64,000 bases of DNA from Paenibacillus algicola. GTDB lineage: Bacteria > Bacillota > Bacilli > Paenibacillales > Paenibacillaceae. Made by a program: the position numbers and the translations under genes. Below, piece after piece: positions 56,544 to 64,000 of this stretch. Within the stretch, counting starts at the first letter, position 1; every line of letters begins with the position of its first letter. The DNA lies in the NCBI RefSeq assembly GCF_005577435.1, contig NZ_CP040396.1:2980501-3044500 (forward strand). Reading direction: 5' to 3'. The notes below the pieces were generated by a model. That model saw nothing but the letters and a program-made list of their open reading frames with translations, was not told the DNA's origin and did no database searches.

Positions 56544-57496
56544 CTAAGACTAAGTTTGCCTTCTGGGATGTGGATCATACTTTTTTACGTGGTGACTCAA
56601 TGCTGCTTTTTTTACAGTATGGACTCTGGAAGAGGCCTTGGACTTTTTATCGCATGTTGCCTATATTCTGGAAAGCCCTTCAGTTCAAATTAGGGTTTAT
56701 TACCGCGGAGGAGGCCAAGCCGTCCTTTTTCTATGCCATGTCCGCGTTGTCTGAGGAAGACTTAGAGCACTTCTTTGACACAAAACTGTATCCGCGGATT
56801 TGTCAGGACGCCTATCAGGAAATTCGCCGTTTGAAATCAGAAGATTACATCGTTGTGCTTGTCTCTGCTTCACCGCATGTCTATCTGAAACACTTTAAGA
56901 AGCTCCCTGAAATTGATGAGGTCCTTGCTACAAAGCTAACGCTTACGGAGAACTCCTATATACCATGCATCGAAGGCAGAAACTGTTACGGTGAGGAGAA
57001 GGTCGCCCAGATTCATCGCTTTCTTGAACGCCGCGGACAAACCATTGATTATGAGCATTCATGCGCCTATTCCGATTCTATATCCGATATACCTATGTTC
57101 ACACTAGTGCATCACCGATATTTGGTGCGGGGACAGCACCCTGAATTGGAGCCTGTGAAGTGGAAGAAGGAAAGTCGATTACATCCTCATATAGGCAAAA
57201 TATGGATGGTGATTTCAGCGTTAATGACAGCCACAGGCCAGTTATTCTGGACGTGGGGAGCAGAGAGTATTTTTTACTTAGGATTAGGCTTCCTTTGTTA
57301 TGGAGGGGGAGCGATTTTTATGATTCGAGGCCTATCGTTAGAAAAGCTTTCCGTAGCTTATCCAATGATGTGTCTTAGTTACGTATTTGCCATCGGCTAC
57401 GGATACTGGATTTTACATGAACCTATAACGTTGAACAAGCTGATCGCGTTAATATTAATCGTTAGCGGGGTGTTTCTACTCTCACATGAGCGTTAA
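56540..57496 (+). CDS. Fusion of HAD-IB phosphatase and SMR/ArnE-like membrane domain
   Basis: 318 aa. Residues 1-210: HAD subfamily IB phosphatase with D10-V-D12-H-T, motif II S109 in VSASPHVY, motif III K154 in GEEKVAQI, motif IV D179/D183 in YSDSISDIPM. Residues about 218-316: four hydrophobic helices with SVAYPMMCLSYVFAIGYGY and ILHEPIT, the pattern of the small-multidrug-resistance fold in ArnE-type flippase subunits. Start ATG 56540 overlaps the previous stop. Predicted job: remove the 5-phosphate from polyprenyl-P-ribose-5-P on the cytoplasmic face, the membrane part being half of a flippase. The fusion seems unusual. The next gene overlaps by 11 nt. Confidence 0.85.
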   Translation: MTKTKFAFWDVDHTFLRGDSMLLFLQYGLWKRPWTFYRMLPIFWKALQFKLGFITAEEAKPSFFYAMSALSEEDLEHFFDTKLYPRICQDAYQEIRRLKSEDYIVVLVSASPHVYLKHFKKLPEIDEVLATKLTLTENSYIPCIEGRNCYGEEKVAQIHRFLERRGQTIDYEHSCAYSDSISDIPMFTLVHHRYLVRGQHPELEPVKWKKESRLHPHIGKIWMVISALMTATGQLFWTWGAESIFYLGLGFLCYGGGAIFMIRGLSLEKLSVAYPMMCLSYVFAIGYGYWILHEPITLNKLIALILIVSGVFLLSHER

Positions 57497-57812
57497 TTTG
57501 AACATAACTATGCTCCTCATGCTATGTCTTATGACTTTGCTGGGTTCCTCTGGTGCGGCTTTGTTTAAGGTCTTCTCCATCCATAAAAAAAGTAGGTTTT
57601 TACTGTTCGGCATCCTGGTTTACGGATTTGGAGCATGGATCAATATTTATTTGCTGCAGATTTTACCTTATACGATTGTTGTGCCCGCCAACGCCCTGAC
57701 TTTTTTATGGACACTGATTATTGCTAAATATGTGTTTGGAGAACACATTGCAGTTGTGAACGTAGCAGGCGTTATCTGCATTGGTGCCGGGATCTGGTTC
57801 TTGGTACAGTGA
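57486..57812 (+). CDS. SMR/ArnF-like membrane protein, probable flippase partner
   Basis: 108 aa, about four helices (about residues 8-27, 35-57, 62-82 and 86-106). ALFKVFSI and the PYTIVVPANALTFLWTLIIAKYVFGE run match the second-subunit pattern in ArnE/ArnF-type pairs and small EamA proteins. It overlaps the fusion gene by 11 nt, implying equal production. ArnE/ArnF move undecaprenyl-phosphate-aminoarabinose across the membrane; by analogy this pair would move polyprenyl-phosphate-pentose. Function inferred. Confidence 0.75.
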   Translation: MSVNLNITMLLMLCLMTLLGSSGAALFKVFSIHKKSRFLLFGILVYGFGAWINIYLLQILPYTIVVPANALTFLWTLIIAKYVFGEHIAVVNVAGVICIGAGIWFLVQ

Positions 57813-57861
57813 CACAAGATCTAACACTACCATTTTCTAAAGAATGAGGTTGATTTATAGC

Positions 57862-59148
57862 ATGATGTCTTATTGGTTTCAGGACAAAACGGACAACAAA
57901 ACGGCTTTTGCTCTTTTCCTTCTCTTTGCAGCTGCATACATCACCATAAATGTTCCTTACTTGCTGTTTATGGATCGTTATGCGGAGTTAGTATCTGCTT
58001 CCAATCCATTCTATGGTGCAAAATTCGGACTGAACCTGTTTAACTTTGATCCTGCCATGTATTACGGGTATGATAACATTTCTGTCATCCATCCTTACAT
58101 CAATATCATTGCGGGTCCACTTAGTGAACTGGCAAACAGCGGCTTAGGAAATCGTTTTTTTCTGATCCTTCAATCTATATTAAATGCAGCAAGCACAGCT
58201 CTTTTATTCTACATCCTGCGTCGCAGTGGCGGCAGCCGGCGGATTTCATTTCTCATTGCATGTCTGTTCGGGATCAGCTCCTATTCCTTGTTTTCCTCAT
58301 TCATTCCGGATTCGTATGCGTATGCTCAGTTTGGACTTCTAATTTCTGTATTTTTCCTGCAATACTACCAAGAACGCAAGCTTTATCCGATATGGCCATT
58401 AGCCGCACTGGGAGCTTTAAACTTCGGGATCACAGCTACTAATGTAATTCCTTATGCTGGCGCAGTCATCCTGGAGCAAATCGAACGCAAATCTCGAACC
58501 GCTATCAAAACTCTGTCTCTTATTCTTGGTGCTTTTATGATTATTTGCCTGGCTCTCGCACTGGTTCAGCTTCTGATGCCAAGAGGTGTTACGTGGGTCT
58601 CCTCGTTCTGGGGCGGCTTAGTCAACGGCGGATTCAATTATATTGCCTTTTTCTCTGTTACCGAACATTGGAAAGCAATCTATCTGCTAGGCGTGAACCC
58701 TCTCCTGACCCCGGAGATCGCATTAATTAATGCCAAATCTGCTGCGATTGCTACTGACTTATCACAGCCCTATCCAATATACGTATCTATCTTCGGATTC
58801 AGCTTTCTAATCTTGACTTTGTTCGGGTGGATTCGAGGCTTCCGAGAAAAGAGAGCCTGGGCCATCGTACCTGTTCTGTTTATAGGTTTTTCCATATTTC
58901 TTCATCTTGTTGTAGGATACGGATTAGCCAACTTTGAATATGACTTATACCTGTATGCAGGTCATTACTGGTTCGCATGTTTCCTGCTGCTGTCCATGGG
59001 CATTCAATCCGTCCGCCAGCCCTGGATTCGCAAGGGTATCGTAGGTTTCTTAGTGATCATGCTGCTGGTAAGCACTCTGCATAACCTCATCCATCACCGT
59101 GAAACTTTAAGAAATATTGAAGAAATTTATGTTCATGAAATGAAGTAG
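57862..59148 (+). CDS. Multi-pass GT-C-type glycosyltransferase-like membrane protein
   Basis: 428 aa, about eleven to twelve hydrophobic helices. After the first helix comes a large loop with acidic residues (NLFNFDPAMYYGYDNIS, then VIHPYINII), where GT-C enzymes carry their catalytic Asp; later SSFIPDSYAYAQFG. I place the start at ATG 57862 (or 57865), since GAGGT lies upstream; the ATG at 57844 has none. No close family recognised; it looks like the GT39/ArnT/TfpW style of lipid-linked sugar transferase. As last gene of the cluster it would transfer the pentose to an extracellular acceptor. No acceptor gene is adjacent. Confidence 0.72.
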   Translation: MMSYWFQDKTDNKTAFALFLLFAAAYITINVPYLLFMDRYAELVSASNPFYGAKFGLNLFNFDPAMYYGYDNISVIHPYINIIAGPLSELANSGLGNRFFLILQSILNAASTALLFYILRRSGGSRRISFLIACLFGISSYSLFSSFIPDSYAYAQFGLLISVFFLQYYQERKLYPIWPLAALGALNFGITATNVIPYAGAVILEQIERKSRTAIKTLSLILGAFMIICLALALVQLLMPRGVTWVSSFWGGLVNGGFNYIAFFSVTEHWKAIYLLGVNPLLTPEIALINAKSAAIATDLSQPYPIYVSIFGFSFLILTLFGWIRGFREKRAWAIVPVLFIGFSIFLHLVVGYGLANFEYDLYLYAGHYWFACFLLLSMGIQSVRQPWIRKGIVGFLVIMLLVSTLHNLIHHRETLRNIEEIYVHEMK

Positions 59149-59207
59149 CACGAGAAGGGTAATAATCCTCAACCGCCAATGTCAGACTCTAACGGAAGGA
59201 GGATTCT

Positions 59208-59732
59208 ATGTTTTTTAGCTCGTGGAATGATCTGCTGCGAATTGTAATCATCGGGGTGCTGTCTTATCTCTCGCTGATCCTCATGGTTCGGATATCCGGC
59301 AAGCGTACGCTTTCCAAAATGAACGCCTTTGATTTTACTGTATCTGTCGCTGTCGGCTCCAGCTTCTCGACGGTCATCCTGAATAAGGACATTACGCTCG
59401 CAGAAGGGCTTACCGCTTTTCTCGTGTTAATCGGGATGCAGTATTTACTCGCCTGGTGCGCTTCAAGAAGCCGGAGGTTTCGCAGGGTGCTGCAATCCTC
59501 CCCGGAGCTGGTGTATTACCAGGGACAGTATGTCAACCGAATCATGAAAAAAAACCGTATCGACGAGCACGACATCTATCAGTCTGTACGCTCGGAGGGC
59601 GTAACCAACATGAATGAGGTGTATGCGGTCGTGCTGGAGCCGAACGGAAAGCTCTCGGTGCTCCAAAACGCCGAAGTCGAGGATAATTCTATCCTGGAGG
59701 AGGCCAAGCCGGGCCATTCCTTCTCTGAATAA
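59208..59732 (+). CDS. DUF421 family membrane protein (YetF/YcaP-like)
   Basis: 174 aa. Three helices (about residues 8-26, 42-60 and 64-84), then the soluble DUF421 domain with KKNRIDEHDIYQSVRSEGV and VYAVVLEPNGKLSV. Shorter than B. subtilis YetF (about 230 aa) because the C-terminal extension is absent. Some relatives affect spore germination or envelope properties; function here unknown. GGAGG upstream, single gene, hairpin after it. Confidence 0.88.
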   Translation: MFFSSWNDLLRIVIIGVLSYLSLILMVRISGKRTLSKMNAFDFTVSVAVGSSFSTVILNKDITLAEGLTAFLVLIGMQYLLAWCASRSRRFRRVLQSSPELVYYQGQYVNRIMKKNRIDEHDIYQSVRSEGVTNMNEVYAVVLEPNGKLSVLQNAEVEDNSILEEAKPGHSFSE

Positions 59733-59752
59733 AGTGCTTGATACAGCCATAA

Positions 59753-59786
59753 GCCCAGCTCCGGTGCAGTCATGCCGGAGCTGGGC
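59753..59786. terminator. Hairpin between the DUF421 gene and cotJC
   Basis: Twelve-bp perfect stem GCCCAGCTCCGG / CCGGAGCTGGGC with a 10-nt loop, between converging genes. No good T-tract on either side. Confidence 0.55.
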
Positions 59787-59806
59787 GGGGCTGTGAATAT
59801 ATGGAC

Positions 59807-60376
59807 TCAAAAAATTTTGCGCGTTGCCCGGTCCTCCTTGATGATCTCCACGGCTTCCCGAAAGCGGATGGCGTGAATCACCTCTCGTTCTCTCAAAAAT
59901 TTCAGTCCATCCTGAAGATCCACATCGTCGGTCATGTCAATGAGCCATTGGTAAGTGGCGCGAGCCTTCTCCTCGGCTGCAATATCCTCATACAAATCCG
60001 CGATGGGATCTCCTTTTGCATTGATATAGCTTGCCGTCCAGGGTACACCTGCTGCATTTTCATAATAAAGCGCCTTGTCGTGGCCCGCATAATGTGCCCC
60101 GAGTCCGGCAGCCTTCATCTGCTCCACCGTGGCGTCCTTGGTCAGCTTATAAACCATAGTGGCGATCATCTCAAGATGAGCAAACTCCTCCGTACCAATA
60201 TCATTGAGCACACCTATGACGCGATCAGGAATCGTATACCTTTGATTCAAATAGCGCAGGGCTGCCGCCAGTTCCCCATCTGCCCCTCCATACTGTTCAA
60301 TCAGAAATTTGGCCATCATGGGGTCACACTTGCTGACTCTGACCGGATACTGAAGCTTCTTCTCATAAATCCACAT
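59807..60376 (-). CDS. cotJC: Spore coat protein CotJC (manganese catalase family)
   Basis: 189-aa ferritin-like protein of the dimanganese catalase family. Helix motifs with metal-binding Glu and His: EQYGGADGELAAALRYL, GTEEFAHLEMIATMV and EEKARATYQWLID. In Bacillus CotJC is a component of the inner spore coat and may remove peroxide. Last gene of cotJABC. AAGGAGG before the ATG. Confidence 0.95.
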   Translation of the reverse strand: MWIYEKKLQYPVRVSKCDPMMAKFLIEQYGGADGELAAALRYLNQRYTIPDRVIGVLNDIGTEEFAHLEMIATMVYKLTKDATVEQMKAAGLGAHYAGHDKALYYENAAGVPWTASYINAKGDPIADLYEDIAAEEKARATYQWLIDMTDDVDLQDGLKFLREREVIHAIRFREAVEIIKEDRATRKIF

Positions 60377-60429
60377 GGAATGAATACCTCCTTGTCATGA
60401 GGGACCTGGTTCACACGCAGCGGTACCGC

Positions 60430-60756
60430 CTAAACCTGCCAGGGCCAGGGCGCTTGTGGCCATTGAAACGGATATCTGGAAAAAGAGTGCCCGTAATGGG
60501 TGAGCGGACCGTACAGCTCCTCAAACCTTCGAGCCAAAATCATGCGCTCCTGCGCCATTTTGTTGTACTGCTCAATGCTTTTTAGATCTCCAGGGTGGGT
60601 ATCCAGATACAGATTGAGCTCCAGCAGCACGAAATCGACTGCCTGAAGCTGCTCCAGCATCTCGTAATAACAGGCGTCACCCGGCTGCGTCTGGGGCCCT
60701 GCTTGTGTCTGGGCTTGCTTTAGGGGAACATCCCCGCGCGAGCTTGCGTCCGTCAT
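60430..60756 (-). CDS. cotJB: Spore coat protein CotJB
   Basis: 108-aa small coat protein with family parts YYEMLEQLQAVDFVLLELNLYLDTHP and a C-terminal YGPLTHYGHSFSRYPFQWPQAPWPWQV-type aromatic tail in short pieces (PFQW, PWPW). The N-terminal 25 residues are Q/T-rich and probably variable. Ribosome binding site AAAGGAG. Middle gene of cotJABC. Confidence 0.93.
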   Translation of the reverse strand: MTDASSRGDVPLKQAQTQAGPQTQPGDACYYEMLEQLQAVDFVLLELNLYLDTHPGDLKSIEQYNKMAQERMILARRFEELYGPLTHYGHSFSRYPFQWPQAPWPWQV

Positions 60757-60774
60757 GTCCTATTCTCCTTTCCG

Positions 60775-60981
60775 CTAGCGGGATTCGTAGGGACTGTATA
60801 ACGCGGGCCATAGTGTGCCATGCTTCAGCGCTTCGGCCGGACTAAACTGAGGCAGATCTGCGGGCTGAAACACCACGTACTGATTAACCGGTACGACATA
60901 AGTGCGGCACGGCAGCGGAGGGCAAGGATCAAACGGGCTGCGGTAGGTGATATATTGCCGCTCTTCTCGATTCTTGTGCAC
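60775..60981 (-). CDS. cotJA: Spore coat protein CotJA
   Basis: 68-aa coat protein, Pro- and Tyr-rich, with FDPCPPLPCRTYVVP, FSPAEALKHGTLWPALYSPY; these are family parts. Start GTG 60981 behind AAGGAGG (8-nt spacing). First gene of cotJABC, a sigma-E operon in Bacillus. A possible -10 CATATG lies near 61033-61038, but I could not find a convincing sigma-E -35. Confidence 0.93.
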   Translation of the reverse strand: MHKNREERQYITYRSPFDPCPPLPCRTYVVPVNQYVVFQPADLPQFSPAEALKHGTLWPALYSPYESR

Positions 60982-61059
60982 GGCTCATTCCTCCTTGAGC
61001 TAATGTTAAGGGGAGTCATCATTGATACTTAACATATGAGGAAGACCCGTAAACTAAAA

Positions 61060-61109
61060 CTAAATAAAATAACCCCGCCGCAGCATGGCACATCCATGCA
61101 GCAGCGAGG
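61060..61109 (-). terminator. Terminator of the radical SAM gene
   Basis: Sixteen-position stem CCTCGCTGCTGCATGG / CCATGCTGCGGCGGGG on the minus strand (two G-U pairs, one mismatch), 5-nt loop, followed by TTATTTTATTTA. Confidence 0.8.
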
Positions 61110-61150
61110 CACTGGGTACAAATGATCGATGTATTGCCGGCTAAGCCAGA

Positions 61151-62290
61151 CTAGAGCGTTACCGCTTTACGGGATTTAAAGTCTACACCCTTGTAATACA
61201 TATCCGCCACCAGCAGGTTTGGACCGCAGCAGCTGACTGCATCACAATGGCAGTTAACACTCTGGTTCAGCGGATGCCCGGTGCTCCAGGCTGTGAATAT
61301 ATCGTCCAGTCGATCCTGCTTCATATTTCCGAAGGCCGGGATGTCTGAAAAATCCGTCACATACACATCGCCGGTAAACAGGTTCACATTGACCCGGTTG
61401 CGCCCGTCAGGATCGTTACGCACCGTGACATTGTCCTCGGCCGCCAGGCGTCGGATCAGCTTCCAGTCACTCTCGTCCTGACTGCAAGAGAAGAACGGCA
61501 GCGTACCAAAGAGCATCCAGATGTTGTGATCTCTTGCATCCAGCAGCCGGTGAATGGCTGATTTCATATCGTCGAGCGACAATACGGGCAGTGAAACTGC
61601 GAAATTGGAGGCGTACATCGGATGCACCTCATGGCGGACACATCCCATCTCCGCAATCTGACGGTGGATCTGATCCAGCTTCTGATGAGTCCGGTAGTTG
61701 ATCATGGACTCTGCCGAGATCATCATCCCGGCCTTACTAAGCTCCTGTGCATTGGAAATCATCGTTTCATACATCCGGTAGGCCGCTTCCCGCGGTACCG
61801 GACGGGCACTGTTCGCAAATCCCACCTCATAGAAATCATCACCATTCAAATAATTGAAGGAGATATGCATAACATCAAGGTATGGGAGCATTTTCTCATA
61901 TCGGCTAATATCGAGAGTCAGGTTCGAGTTGATCTGAGTACGAATGCCGCGCTCGTGCGCATAACGAAGCAAGGGGAGGAGAACATCATCCACCGTTTTT
62001 CCGGAAAAAGCAGGCTCACCGCCCGTCAGGCTGATCGTCTCCAAATACTCCACCTCATCCAGGCGCTTCAGCATTATATCCAAGGGAAGCATCGGGGCTT
62101 CCTTCATCACGAGCATATCACCTACTGCACAATGCTCGCAGCGCATATTACATAAATGGGTTACGGTCATTTCCACACTGGTGAGGACGTGCCGTCCGTG
62201 TTTCCGCAAAGAAACAATCGGGTCCCAGGGATCAAAATCCGGGGATAGCGGTGTCCGTACGGACGGCCCTTCTATCAAACGGTTATTCAT
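61151..62290 (-). CDS. Radical SAM protein, YfkAB type with CxCxxxxC motif
   Basis: 379 aa. Radical SAM cluster motif CNMRCEHC (about residues 47-54), SAM-binding GGEP (TGGEPAF), then a C-terminal CHCDAVSCC with the CxCxxxxC pattern that defines the YfkAB family (yfkA and yfkB of Bacillus read as one protein). A second iron-sulfur site is possible there. The reaction is unknown. Single gene, with a terminator after it; MMPL gene lies upstream in the same direction. Confidence 0.9.
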   Translation of the reverse strand: MNNRLIEGPSVRTPLSPDFDPWDPIVSLRKHGRHVLTSVEMTVTHLCNMRCEHCAVGDMLVMKEAPMLPLDIMLKRLDEVEYLETISLTGGEPAFSGKTVDDVLLPLLRYAHERGIRTQINSNLTLDISRYEKMLPYLDVMHISFNYLNGDDFYEVGFANSARPVPREAAYRMYETMISNAQELSKAGMMISAESMINYRTHQKLDQIHRQIAEMGCVRHEVHPMYASNFAVSLPVLSLDDMKSAIHRLLDARDHNIWMLFGTLPFFSCSQDESDWKLIRRLAAEDNVTVRNDPDGRNRVNVNLFTGDVYVTDFSDIPAFGNMKQDRLDDIFTAWSTGHPLNQSVNCHCDAVSCCGPNLLVADMYYKGVDFKSRKAVTL

Positions 62291-62355
62291 GATTTTCCAC
62301 CTTTATATCTTTTATTTCTAATCAGACGCTCCATTATAACACAAGCTTCCCTCAA

Positions 62356-64000
62356 TCAGAGGTTCTGGCGGGATTTCCGCGAAGCCTTGGGGAGCAGCCA
62401 CCGGGGTGCCCACCAGTTCGCCCGGCCCATGAGCTTCATAAAAGCTGGGACGAGCAGCATCCGGATAATGCTTGCGTCTAGCAGAATGCACACGGTCAAG
62501 CCAAGACCGATCGCCTTCATCATCTCATTATCCGTAAACACAAAAGCACCTGCCACTGCTGCCAGAATGAGCGCCGCACTCGTAATCAGGCCTCCGGTTG
62601 AGGATAGTCCTTCCATCGTGCTCCTCTCATTGTCTCCTGTTGCCTCGTATCTTTCCTTGATTCTGGACAGCAGAATGACTTCGTAATCCATCGAAATGCC
62701 GAACACGACACAGAAAATGAGGATCGGCAGCAGGATAAACACCGAGCCCGTGGAGCTGATCCCGAGCAGGCTCGCCCCCGTGCCTTCCTGAACAACCTGG
62801 ACCACGATGCCAAGACCGGCGCCCAGGCTGAGCACGTTCATCAGGACCGCCTTCAGCGGCAGCAGCAGGGATCGAAAGGCAATCATCAGCACGGCATACG
62901 TGGCAGCAAACACAAAGAGCAGGACATAGGGAATTCCATCTTGAATGGCCTGCATAATATCCAGCTTATACGGAGGAATCCCGGTAATATACACGGTTAA
63001 TGCCTCCGGCGTCAAGCTCCGGAGCCTTTCGATCAGCTCCACCGTCTGCTCCTGTATATCTCCATACCGGGGCACGATCGCTACGGCAGCCCATTGCCCG
63101 GACGCTACCCGGTAGCCCTGAAGCTCTTGATTGAATTCTTCACTCTGCAAAAAAACAGCGATCTCTTCCGCATCGCCCCGGGGTGCAAGGCTGAGATAGC
63201 TTTCCACCCGCTGCACATCAGGCAGGGCCCGAATTTCATCACTATAGGATTTCAAGGCTTCAATGCTCTCTATCTCCTGATACGATGCCGGAAGCTTCAC
63301 GGCTGCAACGATCGGATACAGCTCCCGCTCATCATAAGCCTGCTTCAGCAGGTCATCGCCGGTCCTGGATTCGTAGCTGGGCGGCAGCACCTCAGCCGAA
63401 GGTATCCCTGCCTGCACGCGCGACAGCGGCAGCATGGCGAGCAGGAGCAGCAATGTCGCAAGGACGGCAACCGTACCGGGCCTGGACATGACAAAGTCAG
63501 ACAGACGGTGCCATACCGTCTGCTGCGGAGCAGGCGAAATAGCCGGGCGACGGCGAAGCCGGGTGCCCGTCATGCCGAGCAGGGAAGGCAGCAGCGTATT
63601 GGCCGCCGCCACCGAGATGATGACGACTGCAATTCCGCCCAGGCTGAACGAAGTGAAGATTGGCAGGTCGATGAAGGCCATAGCCACAAAGCCGATGCAC
63701 ACCGCCGCCCCGGAATAGATCACCGCTCTCCCTGATGAATGGCAAGCTGCGGCTACGGCTGCTTCGGGATCACCCCGATCCAGCTCCTCCCGGAACCGGC
63801 TTACGAGAAACAGCGCGTAATCCATGCCGACCGCTAGGCCCAGCATCGTGACGGCATTGGGCAGGAAGTTGCTGAGGCTGTGATTCCATAATGCTGCACC
63901 GTACAACAGGCCCATCGTCACAGCGACACTACAGACTCCGACAATGACCGGAAGCGCCGCTGCAGCGAACGAGCCGAAAGCGAGCCTCAGAATAAGCAGC
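62356..64000 (-). CDS. MMPL/RND-family transporter, 3' part (cut by window edge)
   Basis: The open frame continues past 63921 to the window edge without a stop (the added residues LLILRLAFGSFAAAALPVIV fit an MMPL helix), so the true start lies outside. The visible 548 or so residues hold the end of the first MMPL membrane block (GLAVGMDYALFLVSRFREEL, the key Asp-Tyr pair), an extracytoplasmic domain, and the second block (FGISMDYEVILLSRIKERYE). Close to YdfJ-like lipid or drug exporters of Gram-positives. Substrate unknown. Confidence 0.92.
   Translation of the reverse strand, partial: LLILRLAFGSFAAAALPVIVGVCSVAVTMGLLYGAALWNHSLSNFLPNAVTMLGLAVGMDYALFLVSRFREELDRGDPEAAVAAACHSSGRAVIYSGAAVCIGFVAMAFIDLPIFTSFSLGGIAVVIISVAAANTLLPSLLGMTGTRLRRRPAISPAPQQTVWHRLSDFVMSRPGTVAVLATLLLLLAMLPLSRVQAGIPSAEVLPPSYESRTGDDLLKQAYDERELYPIVAAVKLPASYQEIESIEALKSYSDEIRALPDVQRVESYLSLAPRGDAEEIAVFLQSEEFNQELQGYRVASGQWAAVAIVPRYGDIQEQTVELIERLRSLTPEALTVYITGIPPYKLDIMQAIQDGIPYVLLFVFAATYAVLMIAFRSLLLPLKAVLMNVLSLGAGLGIVVQVVQEGTGASLLGISSTGSVFILLPILIFCVVFGISMDYEVILLSRIKERYEATGDNERSTMEGLSSTGGLITSAALILAAVAGAFVFTDNEMMKAIGLGLTVCILLDASIIRMLLVPAFMKLMGRANWWAPRWLLPKASRKSRQNL

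Noticed and set aside
60981..61060. Sigma-E promoter of cotJABC
   Set aside because: A -10-like CATATG exists at 61033-61038 but the -35 position (GTTTTAGT) does not match well enough to list.

Overview
This window looks like chromosomal DNA of an endospore-forming Firmicute, most likely Paenibacillus or a close relative. Evidence: an alpha/beta-type small acid-soluble spore protein, the cotJABC coat operon, YtaF, YtrH/YtrI, five YheC/YheD coat-associated proteins, fairly high GC, strong GGAGG ribosome binding sites and frequent GTG/TTG starts. The housekeeping order dnaE - accD - accA - pyk - (pst) - citZ - icd - mdh - (inserts) - phoR/phoP - (pstB, phoU) - polA - mutM - ytaF - coaE follows the order I recall for Bacillus subtilis, with extra genes inserted.

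Layout. 1-5.8 kb: 5' end of an unknown gene, then a YknXYZ/MacAB-type efflux operon and its two-component system; both promoters carry the same 11-bp-spaced direct repeat at the same distance from a -10 box. 5.8-7.7 kb: a degraded, AT-rich patch beside tRNA-Ala, with gene fragments, one small lipoprotein and an Rpn-type pseudogene. 7.9-16 kb: M20 dipeptidase, nrdR, sspA-type SASP, and the polA-mutM-ytaF-coaE-transglycosylase run. 16-22.5 kb: phosphate-response block (phoU, pstB, a CBS-domain soluble chemotaxis-type protein, phoP, phoR, a BASS-family transporter), with 11-bp-periodic PhoP boxes in front of pstB and phoP. 22.6-29.6 kb: class I fumarase, an SDR oxidoreductase, a small membrane protein, mdh, icd, citZ. 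29.9-33.5 kb: pstSCAB. 33.6-42.8 kb: fxsA, thioesterase, pyk, accA, accD, small protein, pgpA-like gene, dnaE. 43-47.8 kb: ytrH, ytrI, ytpI, ytoI, small membrane protein, yheA-like and yheB-like genes.

47.9-54.6 kb holds a tight array of five paralogous ATP-grasp YheC/YheD proteins with a GNAT acetyltransferase, probably a sporulation operon. 55.6-59.1 kb is the most interesting part: an AT-richer four-gene unit encoding a decaprenyl-phosphate phosphoribosyltransferase-like UbiA protein, a HAD phosphatase fused to a four-helix SMR/ArnE-like domain, a second SMR/ArnF-like protein, and a multi-pass GT-C-like glycosyltransferase. Together they suggest a complete pathway: make polyprenyl-phosphate-pentose-5-phosphate, dephosphorylate it, flip it across the membrane and transfer the pentose to an extracellular acceptor. 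59.2-64 kb: DUF421 protein, cotJABC, a YfkAB-type radical SAM protein and the 3' part of an MMPL transporter running off the window.

All assignments are by reading motifs and context; no database search was run.
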